From positions 48,569,201 to 48,633,200 of the forward strand of contig OZ038422.1 in the NCBI GenBank assembly GCA_964036155.1: 64,000 nucleotides of DNA, given 5' to 3'. The stretch comes from Diploscapter coronatus (lineage: Eukaryota; Nematoda; Chromadorea; Rhabditida; Rhabditidae). A program made the translations under genes and the position numbers. The notes beneath the pieces are model-generated. The model was not told the origin of the DNA. It did no database searches and worked only from the letters and a program-made list of their open reading frames with translations. How positions within the stretch are numbered: the first letter of the stretch is position 1; each line of letters opens with the position of its first letter. This document shows, in pieces, positions 23,725 to 36,624 of the stretch.

Positions 23725-24989
23725 TTAAACCGAGATTTCTTCATCTTCTAGGTCTTCTGATTCCGAGACTTTCCTTAGTGAATAGTTCAGGGGTGGAGAT
23801 GAATGCGAAGTAGACGTGCTTCGAGCAGCTTCCGCATCGAGATCTATATTCACTGAAATACCGACATTTGGGAATTTTATGCCAATTTAAAATTTATAGA
23901 AACGTTCTATTGAACTAACGAAGGTCGCACTTTGCTTCATGTTATTTCTCTACTTTCAAATAAATACGATGATTAACTATCATGCCTATTTTAATTTGAA
24001 TCGGATTTGGCGGCTGTGAAGAATCTTTCTTGAATTTTCTCATAGTCTGCCGGGTTGTGGATAGGAATTTCTTAGCTACTGTAGGCTCAGTTTGCTCCTC
24101 GGTACCAACCAGACAAAACGCAAGCACCACGACTACAGTAACGACCGAAACTAGTGCCTGAAAATTAACAGATTTTGACACAAATAACTAAGATTTTTAA
24201 TATCAACAATACAGGAAAAGTATTATGAAATAGCCCACTATAGCGTGATAAAAGGCGAACATTTGCAGCTTTTCTTATTAATAACGCTGGTTTTTAACTT
24301 ACCAAATATAAACCCGACCCGTAACTATTAATATCATAAATAGCGATGCATAATCCGAATCCCAGACAGCAAAAGCTGACGCAGAATATGAACAATAACG
24401 GATTTGGCCGGAAGCGATTGCAACTCTGAAAAAATCAATGAAATGTCAAAAATATGCCCCAATGCTAAATGTTGGCAATAACTTTATTAATGTTTAACAA
24501 TGGAGCAGAGTTGTTTTTAAATAAAAGATTAAGTTATTACGGAATGGAGAGAAGTAGATGCTGCATAATCTTTGCAACTTGTCTCCCCATGCCTCGCTCA
24601 CTCTCTTCTCACCTTTTTCGGAGAGACGTAAAGAGAACAAAAGCGAAGAGAAAGGAAATAGCAAGTTAAAAGAAAGACGGAACGAATACGAAATCGAGTT
24701 GCAAAGAGAATGCAGTATCTACCTTTTCACACGCCATAATAATATTGTAAATAATGAGTTTTATATAAATTAAAAAAAAAAAAACTACCTTGCAAAAGCA
24801 CATGCCCCTGAGCCAGAAAGGCTTAGGCTTTTTGAGGTCGTCTTCTTGATTTAACAATTGTGCCTTCGAATATGTAGGTTTAAGTAATTTAGGCCTGGAT
24901 TTTAGAGCTTCAGAATGAGTAATAGATTCTCCATTAGCGACTTCATAAACGACCTCCTGAAGGTGAACAATTTTCGAGGTTCCGATCAT
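23725..24989 (-). CDS. Two-TM membrane protein, 213 residues, unknown family
   Basis: Four exons with consistent phase: 24789-24989, 24303-24425, 23968-24157, 23725-23852. Residues 1-67 are polar and lysine-rich and end in GMCFCK, a cysteine cluster just before the membrane. TM1 lies in exon 2 (LLFIFCVSFCCLGFGLCIAI). A short polar loop (YDINSYGSG) follows, then TM2 in exon 3 (VSVVTVVVVLAFCLV). The C-terminal half is cytosolic-looking: TTRQTMRKFKKD, then a Ser-rich tail ending in acidic SESEDLEDEEISV. Both termini probably face the same side. The exon 3 donor is ambiguous; an earlier in-phase donor after CLV would skip about 45 residues. No family recognised. Confidence 0.65.
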
Positions 24990-27218
24990 ATTTTTGACCG
25001 CAAAAATTCGGAATCAACCTTAACTCACGAAGAAAGTTGAAAGGAATAAAATGATCCAGACTGATATGTCGTGATGAAATGATAATGATAAAAACTTCCT
25101 GATAAAAATGATTATCAATGCAAAGTTTATGAGATATTCCACGCAAGATTATAACAGAAAAAGCGATATATAGTCGGAAGAAAAACCCAAGCGCAAAGCT
25201 TAACTGGGAACATTTTACATTTGGGGAATATTTTTGGGGATGCGCCTTGGATTTCCCACGGAAGACAAAGCTTTCAGAAGGCGGAGAGTAAATTTGATTT
25301 GGTCAGGGAAAGAGAAGATGGAGAAAATTAGCTGTCAAGCTGAATTTGGATTTCATATGTCCAGGAAGATATGGCAAGATAGCGGAAAGTGATTTGAAAA
25401 TAACATTTTGGGAACGGGAACAAAAATATCCCAAAATGAGAGTATGATATCACCTTTTTTTTTATAGAAAATGGGGTTATTATTTGTTACATATGGTTAA
25501 AAGTTGTTCTTAAAACTGGGAATGAAATGATACGAAATGGAGATATTCTACATATGTATTAAAATTGATAGGAAACAGAATTTCAGGAAGGGAGCAAAGT
25601 TGTTCCCAAAAACCGGGAATATTTTTGTCTGTCGATTTTAAAAGCAACGGCTGAATGGCAATGAAAAGGAAACCTACCTCTCTGAAGGCTTTGCCCTCTT
25701 TTATGAGGTGATAACGGATCGTTGAAATATGAGCTCTAACCTGGAGTTTTTTTTTTTCAAAAAGCACATTTCACATTCTTGCAAGGTAACACAGGTAAAA
25801 ACTCGGCAACTTTCAGGCCGGTTTACAAAATTTCGTTCAAAAACTCGTTATTTTTTCAATTTCAGATTATTTTTTAGCAGATTTGGCTAAAAGTGTGTAA
25901 CTTTAAAGTGATCATGATTTTAGGTCCAGTTTCAAAAATTTGACATAAAGCATGAATTATAAAGAAGGCTATAAAGGGTTATATAATTGAAAAATTGAAA
26001 CCCCCATCCTGCAAACTAAACATAAAGGTTTGACTGAATGAGTTAGTAGGAGTGGGGACCAAAAATGCCCTGGAAAGCGTCCTGAAAAAGTGTCCCTGGG
26101 CCTCATCCACTCGTGGTGGTTATCTCTATCTTTTGAAAGTGAAAAGGATGGGGGAAAGCCTTGCTCATTCAAATGTGAAAACAAATGAAGGACAGCTTTA
26201 GCCTTGAATGAGAAATTCCAGGAGTGGGATACGAAGTAACATTTTTTAAGTGATAGCTAAGAGGACCAGAAATTAAATTTGACGAGAATATTTTGACTTG
26301 AGGAGGGTCCGCCTGGGGAGAGGGAGATCTAGTTCAGGTATTTCTTAAGCCTGGTGCTCATTCAAATGGAAAAATAAATGGGGCTTTTTCAGTGAGCTGA
26401 AAATGCGGTTAGCACGGCTAAATTGGCAGAGAATGCGAGCAGAAACAAAGAGATGACAGGAAGTTATTCGTCAATCAGGAACAAGAAAGATGCTAGAAAA
26501 GTTACAGCATGTTGTTACATGTGTAAGAATAGGTATGGGATATTGGCTAAGATATGTATTTTAAAATATAGCTTCACATGAGACACAACGATAAATCTAG
26601 AATAACCCTGAAATATGTTAAATTCGCAACTCAAAGTATATGTGAACTAGGAATATTAATTTATGAGCTAGAGGAATTATGCAAGGCGTCTAATTATGCT
26701 ACTGCCGTACTAAAATGGAAGAGAATTTGAAAAATCGAAAGTTTTACGGACCAAGTTCTGCGTGCAATAATTTGAAGCTGTTGAACACGCACCCGAAAAA
26801 ACAATAATGACTGGGGTTGTTTTCTCTGAGAAAATAATGGAAAAATGAGTGCATTTTTGGTCGTGTTGGAATAAGTAGTTTTCTCAAAATGGCCTGGTTT
26901 TGGTCCTTGAAAAGTGGCTAACAACAAATTCGGGCCATTATTTGGAGAAACGTCCAGCTGCGTTAAAGTAATTTTACAATTTACACGCGCATTTGCTACT
27001 TAGAAGTCATAAAATCAACTTTATTTGGGTTAAGTAAAAAGTAATACATTATAGGAAGGATCGGATCGAGTATGAGTTTAGAGTATAAGTTTATTCTCAG
27101 ATTCCTAATTGCATAATCTGAATATCTTAATTTCAGACCATCCTATTTGTTAAAAATAAAAATATCACAACTATGGCATCGCAGGATGAGAAATGATATA
27201 CTGATGTTTCGAAAATCG
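24990..27218. other. Intergenic, nothing recognised
   Basis: About 2.2 kb with no credible exon chain. A diverged repeat of about 30 bases built on GCTCATTCAAATG occurs near 26160 and 26353. Open frames at 25510-25767 and 26694-26927 on the minus strand lack splice context and family resemblance. Confidence 0.5.
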
Positions 27219-27328
27219 TGAAGCCTTTGCAATACGTACGAGTTTGTGGGCGTAGCTCCGCTTTTCGATTTAGAGAAGAAAGAAAGAGACTCCGCCCACA
27301 AAATAGTGCGGCATTACAGAGACTTCAC
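27219..27328. mobile_element. MITE-like palindromic element, family A copy 3 (best preserved)
   Basis: Arms of about 42 bases: left begins near 27219 (GAAGCCTTTGCAATACG ... TTTGTGGGCGTAGC), right ends near 27328 (the CGCCCACAAAATAGTGCGGC block). TTTGTGGGCG/CGCCCACAAA pairs perfectly. It ends about 27 bases beyond the GCLM stop codon, so it lies in or next to that 3' UTR. Confidence 0.6.
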
Positions 27329-27354
27329 CTATTTTGAGGTTTAAATAATGAGAG

Positions 27355-28823
27355 TTAGCATGGCTTCTTGACAAACTGAACGATGTATCCTTTGGAAGCC
27401 ATGACGGATCTTCTTCTAATCCAGACGACGTATCTAAACAATTTAAAATAGTTTTTATAACTCGGATAAAAAATACCTCGCAGCCCAAGTGTTCTCGAAT
27501 CTCGAACAGCAAACAGGCGAACTATCCCTCATTTCGCAAATTTTCTGGAAGGCATCTCTGATCGGGAACGGAATCGGATCGTTGTGAACCAAAAGCTGGA
27601 TGTCGTGCTCTTTGGCAAGTTCGGTGAGTTCTTCGGGGATCTAGAATAAGTTGAATTTAATTAGTATAAACTCCGATTTAGGCTAATTTATTTGGGTGTA
27701 ATTTGAGAATTTAGCCCGGATTTAGGATGAATAAATTTTGGAATAGCTTAAAATTCCATACCGCACAGCACTGATCGACCCTGACATGATCGACATTCGG
27801 TTTGATGTCGAATTCCTCTAGCATCGCGGCAAGTTGGAGATAATTCGCATCGGAAATCCCAAGTGCTGAGATTTCTTCAGATTCGACCATCTGGGAAGCG
27901 AAGAGCCAGGCGGGCTACAATTGTTTAATTTGGGATATCTTTAAATAGTCCAAGAAATTAGCGAAGATGGTAACACGCAAAAGAGCCCCCCGAATCCAAT
28001 GAACAAAGACCCGAGGTTTCATACCAGCCCTATACTATGAGGTAGAAATATCTATATTGGGACTTGAGATACTGTTTTTGTTTACCAACAAAATGGATGT
28101 TTTAAAATATTAATATCAGAATAGTCGTTCTAATATTCAAAATTACCCTGATCAAGTTCATCCACCGCTTAGTTTCCTCCTGATCAGTCTCACCATCGAC
28201 GATTTCCAGCTCCGGAAATGACAGGATCAGCAGCTTAAATTCGGATTTTAACCTGGGGTTTTTTGTTAAACCAAACTTCAATGTCCTTGGTTTTCAACTG
28301 GGCTTTCAAACAGTCGACGGCCTCCCGGATCTGCTGGGGGTTGAATTCGGACAAGAAAACTTTGAAAGTGATTTTGATTTCTCCTCGGTCGTAGCTATCA
28401 ATGTGAGCGTTATCGCAGAGCAGGAGCGTGCCGTTGTTTCTAAATCATTTAACATAAAAAATACGGATAAAGTTCAATTTCTCTCCTTTTTCGGTTTTAT
28501 CAATTGCAATCGCAATTTTGCAAACGCCATCCTAACTTTGCCACAACTTCTTCACTGATGAAACTAACATTTACACATGAGCATGGTGAAAAGTTAGGAC
28601 TAAATATATGTTTTTTAATAAAATATTCTTACTCGAAATCCTTAGCCTCAGGAGTGGACTGTAGCTGTAGATCCAAACAGGAAGCGAGCTCATCGGCGGA
28701 ACTTTTGAATCGCTTCAATTTCAGCTCGGTGTACGCATTGACGTTCCCAGTGTTCAGTTGAAACTTATCCAGTTTGTCAAGTTTCTCGAGAAAACTATGA
28801 CATTTCACCCCGGAACAGGCCAT
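27355..28823 (-). CDS. Glutamate-cysteine ligase modifier subunit (GCLM)
   Basis: Regulatory partner of glutamate-cysteine ligase, the rate-limiting enzyme of glutathione synthesis; cytosolic, aldo-keto-reductase-like fold without catalysis. Start at 28823. Family blocks in order: LNTGNVNAYTELKLKRF with SADELASCLDLQ (exon 28633-28823); EIKITFKVFLSE and EAVDCLKAQLKTKDIE; LLILSFPELEIVDG and ETKRWMNLI; EISALGISDANYLQL and KPNVDHVRVDQCCAV (human NQVNLASCCV); IPEELTELAKEHDIQLLVHNDP; and a final MASKGYIVQFVKKP (human IKSKGYILQAKRR). An apparent frameshift near 28260 is explained by a 43-base intron (GTTTGG...TTTAAG). Equivalent to C. elegans E01A2.1 as I recall. Confidence 0.88.
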
Positions 28824-28988
28824 TTCTGAAAATAATAAATATAAATAAATATTCTAATCGAAGTAGAAATAGAGTAAGAAAAATAAACGCACACAAATAT
28901 GTGTAGACTACGACTAAAATTCGCACAAAATCAATATCATTAGAGGCATGCACAAACACTAGAAAATACAATTTGATAAGTGAAAAAT

Positions 28989-29906
28989 TTATCGATTACT
29001 TAAAAATATATATACAAAACTAAGAAATAAATAAATTGAGATCAAATTTGTAGTTCCTGAGCTCGAATAGTCCCAAGGCGTTCTCATATGATGAGTAGCG
29101 TTTGACCTTGGATGTTGTAAGTACCAAGAATTACAGCAATCTAAGCCACAGCAGTATTCAGCGTATCTTTGGCATCTGAATTAAATTATGGTAAGTATAA
29201 ATTAAAATATGTACATATACACTCTGTCAAGAAAGTATAATCTATTACACTTTCTTAACAGAGTATTACTTACTGGTAAATAACGTCGTATATCTGTGTC
29301 CCATCTTCGTATTGCAAGTTAGCGCGTTCAGTCTCATTTAGCTTATAAGCGCAAGTGTCTCTGGTAGCAAGGTAATATTTGTTGTCCTTAAATTTCGAAA
29401 TACAACTAATACATAGTAAATGTTTTACCATGTAATAATATTTATCCCCGAGCCAGTAGCTTCGTCTAGTTCTGTCCAAGTATGCACGATCGTTGTACAT
29501 TTTGATTTTCCAGACTTGGAAGCCTTTCAGAACTTTCAACGTCATTATGTAGAATAACTCATCATTCAGCTGCTGATCCCCATCCGTAGCATACCCTCCG
29601 GATAAAGATCTAATTTGTTAATTTGGAAACGATAACATTTTTAGTAACAATACTTAGAGGCTTAATTTTATAGGTAAAGGTAGGTTTTGTTAAAGATGAT
29701 ATTTTGCTATTCAAAGTCGTTTTATCAAAGAAGATAACACTACTTAAAAGTTTTCCTATCATTGAATTATCAAGGATTTTAAGCTGGTCATGAGTTTACC
29801 TGGTCCGTAACGCCTGTTGACGTCTTTTCCTCTTGGCTACATGGCGGTTGAATGTTACTTCTATTATACAAAAAATTAAGAATAGTTTATAGAAGTTAAA
29901 TAGCAT
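28989..29906 (-). CDS. Secreted/GPI-like CX-module protein, 195 residues
   Basis: Four exons with consistent phases: 29800-29906, 29429-29609, 29274-29386, 28989-29175. Residues 1-15 are a signal peptide (MLFNFYKLFLIFCII). A basic KRKRR cluster at about 24-28 looks like a proprotein cleavage site. The body has YWLGDKYYYMDNKYYLA, then CAYKLNETERANLQYEDGT and CQRYAEYCCGLDCC: spacing and the final CC..CC match the nematode CX module (about 60 residues, six cysteines). The C-terminus is hydrophobic (NLISIYLFLSFVYIFL, about 177-193) with a three-residue tail, either a GPI signal or a single TM. Function of CX proteins is unknown. No stop-free ORF longer than about 90 codons exists, so single-ORF callers miss most of it. 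Confidence 0.65.
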
Positions 29907-31122
29907 AAAATTAGGATTTAGACAATATATTAGTGGTCAGACGGTTGAAGATAGCGAAGGGAAGAGACAGTGCTCGAAGATGACTAATGTAAACATGGAA
30001 AATCGATACCGGACATGCAAGCGTCATTCGAAATATTTGCATAAATCGATTTATTTTGAAATCGTAACAAAATGTTTATTAGCATTAATTTTTTATTAAA
30101 CTTAATTAATATTAATAATATTGAACCTGCCAAAATTCGACGATTATTTTCAGGGTCAGTGATCAAAATGTGAGGACTCAAATTTAAAGTAATAGAGTAC
30201 AGAATAGACCAATTTTAGAAGTGTTTTATGAAAGTTTTAAGGGGTATCATATGAAAATGAACATTTTTTATTGAAATTTTCATATAATGACCCAAAATAG
30301 TTGTATTGTTTAATTTGACACCATAATTTGATTTTTTCAAAAGAGTACAACTGAATGTTTGACTTAATTAATGCGCATTTCCGCCTGTTCCACCAAACGC
30401 TAATGCACGTAATTTGACGAAAATTTTGATTTGTTTGTTGCCAACAGGTGAAAATGCGCATCAAATGGCGGCGTGGTAATCGGATTTTAGCGAGTTTTTC
30501 TCGAGTTCTCTCGATTTTCAGCGATTTCTACTTACCATCCGGTATTTTTATAATTTATAATAATGACTAGTTCTAAGGGTTTCAAAGCGGGGTATTTTGC
30601 TCAGAAATAATGACTTCAAAAGATTCAAGTGAACAAACAATGCTTTTAAGAATGACACTCTAGTTTTCAGCTGCTAAGATAGTGCTATTTGCATCACTCT
30701 TAAATATGGTAGTTGGAGAAATGAAAACACAAAAATCAGACAAGGTATTCTGCCCCTAAGCTCGTTAAGATTAGGACAATCATTATTTTTATAGTTTTAA
30801 AAATATAATGATTATCCAGAAATGAGTATCGTTTGAGTTATGCCTAATTGCAAATATCAAAGTACACAATCAGAAATTGAACTACTCACTAAATTTGAAC
30901 TCAGAAGTTCAGAATCATTGAAGTGCCACTCGTTTCTAGGTCGGATCCAAGAAAATTTGGGAGATGTTTATAATTTGTAAACCGCAAGACATGATGATTA
31001 TGACACAGAATAGGAGTTAAATATGATAGAGAAAGGTAGGATTTTATATCTGTTTTCGTAATATCTTCTATTTCTTGTGTCATGATAGTTGCTGTTTACA
31101 AATTTCAGGAATATTTTAAAAA
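29907..31122. other. Intergenic, nothing recognised
   Basis: 1.2 kb between the CX-module gene start and the PAN-like gene stop. Minus-strand open frames at 29984-30464 and 30901-31083 are AT-rich with no signal, domain or partner exon. If the two genes are co-transcribed the spacing is large for a nematode operon. Confidence 0.45.
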
Positions 31123-32126
31123 TCAGCTCATCGGTTTGACTTCTGAGACGCAACCATAGGAATATTTCAGCTCCTTTATTCTAGTCATGCAAGAACAATC
31201 CCCAGACGGTTCACCCTCTTCATTTCGAGTTTTAGCCCAGGAATAGATATTGTAGGCTGAAATTAGCGTATTTCAAAACTTCATGTCTTTCTCATGATAT
31301 TTTATACAGTAATATTTAGTCGAACGTTTGAGTAATCTTCTAAGAAATTTTATAAGAATAAGATTTCATGATAATTTGACAAGTATTGATAATGGCTAGG
31401 GTACTTTTAATAATTCGAAAAAAAACATACCATTACAATACTGTGCACAATCCTCAGGCTCGGAGAGCTCTATTCGATTTTCCCGATCGCCGATAATTCG
31501 GATATTTCTCAGCCTGACGCCTCGACCATTCATGGTGTTTGATTTAAGCCCAGAGACGGTAAAGCTATCTTCTTCAGAATACGAAATCGAGGATTTTAGG
31601 TAGCATCTGGAAAATTAAAATAGCTAAATTGAATTTTTAAAGACTTGGAAAAGATAGTTATCATATGAAATGACATATTGTTATATATTCATTCGATCAT
31701 TTCGAATAAAGTTCTATATGATAGAAAGCTAGATTCGTGATGTTTAGGTAAATAGATAGATAGCGTAAAATTGCTTTATCATACAGTATATTTTCATGAT
31801 GATTATTTTATGTATATTTGAAAATAAATATTACCGTTTCTCAAGTTTATTATAAGTGTATGCCACACAGCATTGACTATCGGCGCAACGCATGCAGCAG
31901 CCGGTGATATTGTCCGATTCAAATTCATCGTAATTCCCATCCACCAAATTGACGTTAGGCAATACAAAACAATTCGTCACTGCAATTTGTGAAAAATCGA
32001 TGGTTGTTAAAATTTAGTTGATATTGAGGGTAAATTAATTTGAAGTGATAATTTTCAATAAAAAAACTTACTTAGTGCATCAGTAAACTGTATAGCGATT
32101 AGAAAATATAAGAATTCAGTGAACAT
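31123..32126 (-). CDS. Secreted cysteine-rich protein, PAN/apple-like, 169 residues
   Basis: Four exons, phases consistent: 32072-32126, 31835-31979, 31431-31606, 31123-31256. Residues 1-18 are a signal peptide (MFTEFLYFLIAIQFTDAL). The mature part starts with CFVLPNVNLVDG and has CCMRCADSQCCVAYTYNKLEK, a Cys pattern and aromatic YTYN like PAN/apple modules (C..C...C..fTYn), then CYLKSS, a second pair in CAQYC, and CSCM plus a final GC near the end. PAN modules bind protein or carbohydrate in secreted proteins. The exact domain boundary is uncertain; a related nematode Cys-rich fold is possible. The neighbour 28989-29906 is also secreted, on the same strand. Confidence 0.6.
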
Positions 32127-35100
32127 TTCAAATTTAAATAATAACTCAGCAATAGAAATCACGTCGTCATAGACACTAACATTAACCCTGAAATTCTAAA
32201 TTGAAAGATTGGATGATTAACGCTCAAGTTAAATTCAGTCTAATAAATGCGTTAAGCAATAATTGATTGATTAGCGATAATGATAAATGATGAAGATCAT
32301 ATGCAATAATAAGAAAGATATCAAGTTGGGTTTAGATTACATAAAGACTATTGATTACCGTCAAATGATAAATAGCATACGTAATAATAGAGCTAAAGTT
32401 ATCGATATGTGTGTATGTGTGTTAAGTTTAAGTCTGACTTCGTCTGAGTGAAAGATCTAAGGGTGGTCTGTAATTCAAAACGCTCAGCTATAATAGAGCG
32501 GCTTGACAACAACTGACGACATAACTTGCGCGTAGTTTCTTCGTAGTAAGATGTAATGTGGAGAAGAATGAGAATGAAGCTTGATTCAGAAATATATGAA
32601 ATTTAGAAATTAAAGTTAGATCCTTGATAAATGAGAATATTTTCAGGTATATTCAAAAGTGAACACGGATGGGAACGAGGTTTAATTCAGGGAAATATAA
32701 AAGCCCGAGGATCTCGAATAATTTCGGCATTTTATACTATGATACAGTGAGGTGGGATAATTAAGCAGTAATTAAATGTCGGGAATTATAATGAACAACT
32801 ATTATTACGTTCTAGGATATTTAAATTCAAGACTAGAGTGAGAATTGAATTATCAAATATACTTCGAGCTATTTTATAATTATGGAAGAAGGTTGTTAAA
32901 GTAGCGCTATTTAAATGCCTAAATTATGATGAAAAATAGCATCACTCTAGAATCTATCGGAGCATTTATTAATGACGCAAGTGTCCAAAGGACCTGGCAC
33001 CGGGAACAATGAAAATCTAAGCAGAAGGACTTTCATTGCACAAACTCTAGGATTTTGAGCTCTCACTCATAAATCCACAAGTTCAATGATCAGAGAAACT
33101 CTAGCTTATGGTGAAGGATGGGATCAGGAAAATGGATTATATATTAAATGCACTTGATATGCACTTGGATAATGGAATTCATCCAGTTCCACACGAGAAA
33201 GGTTATCATATGGCGCAAAATAGGGCCTGAAATCGGAAGATATACGACACTGAAATTTAGAAAATAATACTTCTACATTTTTGTATACATTATAGGGTGT
33301 ATGATATAATTTAGAGTATATGATGAAGCATATGAATTGAAACCGAAACAGATACGGAATTGAACTTTTGAGAAAGCGCATTTAAGTGCAAGTATTTGCA
33401 ATGAATGAGCGTGGAATCGTAAAAGGTAGGGTGGCTGTAGAAGTCGATAGTTTTGCTGTCGGAAATCGACTAAAAGGCATTAAAATGAGAAAATTAGAGG
33501 AAAAATGGGCGGAGGCTGCGTCCGCGCGGGCTACGTCAAGGTGAACGGAAATGCGCTGTCGGAATCTAAGCAAATTGTTTTCTCCCATTTTTTCCTTTTT
33601 TCCACCCCCTGGTCGCAGGGAGTTCAATCAAGCAGCGTCGCTACCAAATTAGTGAATGAAAATTCCTTAGGAACTAGAGACAATACAATGCGAAGAAGCG
33701 AAAAAGAAGCCAGGGAAATGCAAAAGAAGGAATCGAACGAAACGAATGTTATTACGGAGATTCCTGTATGATAGATCAAGAATAATCAAGAGAACAAGAG
33801 AAATATGCCCCTGAAACAAGCCGAAAGATAAAAGGGGGATACATTATCCAGAGGCTTTTGCGTCACGAAATTTGATAAATCCGCGAAATTTTTGCCGGAG
33901 GATATTAATAACACGTTTGGATAAAAATCGTAAAATCCACGTATCAGGGCTAGCTGCAAAACTCTCACACTATGGGCCGAGAGCCGTAAAATTGGCCCAT
34001 TTACTCCTAGCCCAACCCCGTAGTTATTTCGGGATGAATTACCAGGAAAAACGGAACTTCAGACTGAAACTGAGATGAATATGCTTCTATGCTGCTTAGA
34101 TTATATCTAGATATGACGTACGAGGATAAAAATATCTACGATATATACTAGCGGAGGATAAAAACTTACTTATCCTTGAATATATAGGGGAAAAACAAGC
34201 GATGTCACACAGAGAGCTGACTAATCAAGATATGTGCCGTAAAGAGCCTTTAAAGCCTATAAGGCCTAAGTCCCAATGAGGCTAATTTATTCAAGTTTCT
34301 TAGAATATTTCGTCGTATGAAGTTAGGTTCTTACTCGACTAATAAAACTCAGAAAACCTTAAATTTGAAAATATTCCATTTATGGTACATGACATAAATT
34401 AATCTTTCCATGTATCAAACTATCGTAGATTAATCTGGAAGAAGACGAGATTAGCGCCAATGCTAATCTGAAAGCCCGAGATTTGCATGTTAAGAAATCA
34501 AAACAAAAACAACTCCATGTAGAATATCAGGTCTTGAAATGTGCTAAACTTTCCATGAATCATATTCTTCTTCGGATTAAATTAGCAGAGATCTCTTGGT
34601 CTTGCAATTCTATATAATTTTAATGAATGAAAGGTTCAGTCTTGCAATTTATTTTAGCCCGTCACCAATAAATCTTCATCAAACAATCGGTCAATTGCCA
34701 CAATGATATATCGGATCAATTTATTTCCGATTAATCATGATGCAACCCTCGTTATGTGACCTTACTTACTCTCAATAAATCATGAAATAGTCTTTAGTTT
34801 ATCTTTATTTAATAATAATAATAAAGTATTCTGTTCCAACTTTTGGTTAAATGTTAAGGATCAATTTATCTTCATTTATTAATAATGATTTGACTTTACT
34901 GATTTTCAATTAGCTAACAAACAATCGTATTTTTTCAAGTAAACCATGAAGTAGTCCCAATTTGTTCCCGCATAATTATGATATCACCTTAGTTTGTCTT
35001 CATTAAATCATGATGTAACCCTATTTATTCCCAACCTAATGATGCAATTTATCGGATATTTTCACGTGAGTCTTTCACTTTTCTCCCCTATCTTCGGGCG

Positions 35101-36460
35101 CGCGTTCCCGCAGGCTCATTTCAGTGTTGTTGTTCGCTCAATTCAGCAGTTCTTTTTCTCTTTCTGCGTCCCTCTCCACCGTCCTTAATCGTGTTCTCTC
35201 ACCCCTGTCTGCGTCTCTACACCCTCTATTTTTTCGTGCCCTCGCCCCTATGGCCCCTCTCATCTCCCTTCCCCTTCCCTCTCGGCCTTTTTGTTATTTT
35301 CTCTCTCAAATCAGCTGATTTCAGTCCGAGAGAGAGACAATATCATCACGCAGAGCAAGTGTCCATTCGTCTCCCAAAAGCTGATCTTCATTTTCTTATT
35401 TCTCGCAAAGTTCATATCTCTATTTCCATGTCGAAATATAGAAATCCCAAATCGTTTCGAGTCTTTCACTATCTGTATCAGCATTAGAATGTCTGTATGT
35501 CACTCTAATATCGGGGGATAGGACCCAGAACCGTTTTGAAAACATCGCTCAAAATTTGAGATTTCGCGAAGTTTCTATGCTCTCGCCTTTTTGTTATTCG
35601 CCATCTTCGGGCAGATGCTTTTTGCCATTTTTCATTCAGTGCCGGACTCTCGTTTCTCTGAACACTTGTGCCTTTTTTCTTCTCTCTCTGACTCTTTTCG
35701 TGGCACATTTTCTACCTCCCTGTGCTCTCTTCAGTTTCCGCAATATTTCCCTCTAAGTTCCTTTCTAAAAAGGTCTATATTTTTCATTTTTCCCCTCTCA
35801 CCTTTGTCGGTTTATCAAATTCTCACCATTAAATGACGCAAGGGGAAATATTTCATTTCGAAATTTCATAGGTTTAAATCTACTCCTCAAAATTAAACGA
35901 TTTTTTTGAACGTCATACTTTTTCAGTATTCTTAAAGATAAATGACATTTAAAGGCCATACTTTATGAAAAAATCAATTTTGATGATATTTTGTCACCGC
36001 CCCGCATTTCGAAATAGTCGAGTTCACATACACACATACACACAGGAAGGGGCCACAAAATCTCTGCCCCAACAAAATCACGCGCAAAACGGCGCCTGAC
36101 AAAAATCGACGACAAAAGAGAATGGCGCTCTCAATCATTTTTAAGTCAGAGAAAAATCAAAAGATCTCACGAAATATGAATCAATGATCGCCATTTTTAT
36201 ATAACTAACATTTTTAGGTTACTAAGAATTGGCTGAATCCTCATCGTTTCTATTCTAAAAGGAATATTATTCGTCTACGCGGCAATGTTTCAGATTCGTT
36301 TTTTTTCTTCAAATTCTCGGGCTCCTCCTCCTGAATTTTTGTGATGTGGAATTTGCCCCCATCGCTAGTCAAATTGATTTTTGTGGCCGGTGAAAAAAGA
36401 CTGAGCGAGCTGTGGAGGGAGGCGGGGTCTGCTGACTAGAGGACCTTATTCTGCAATGCT
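32127..36460. other. Large intergenic region; probable mir-34 upstream region
   Basis: No coding exon chain found in 4.3 kb. The stretch 35060-35830 on the plus strand is strikingly pyrimidine-rich (TTTTCTC, CCCTCTC runs) and higher in GC than its surroundings; ATCTTCGGGC occurs at 35090-35099 and 35603-35612. An ATG at 33505 begins MGGGC, a myristoylation-like start, but no downstream exon was found. The pyrimidine-rich segment may be the promoter of the primary mir-34 transcript. Confidence 0.4.
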
Positions 36461-36624
36461 ATGCTTAAAGCACAAAGAGACACTCTGTCTGGAAACAAAT
36501 TGAGCTATCTCTTATTGGACGCGAAGGATACTGTAGCTACTATGCGTCATGATCCGGCTAAATCCGGTCAGATTCGAGAATACCCGAACGACACCCGCCC
36601 TTCTATTATTCGCCAATTCATCAT

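Noticed and set aside
28255..28305. Apparent frameshift in the GCLM gene at a run of six A/T
   Set aside because: A 43-base intron with GT...AAG ends joins KDIE directly to LLILSFPE, which matches the family spacing exactly, so the gene is intact.
33505..33771. Plus-strand ORF starting MGGGC (myristoylation-like)
   Set aside because: No downstream exon, no trans-splice acceptor close to the ATG, and the rest of the frame has no coding character.
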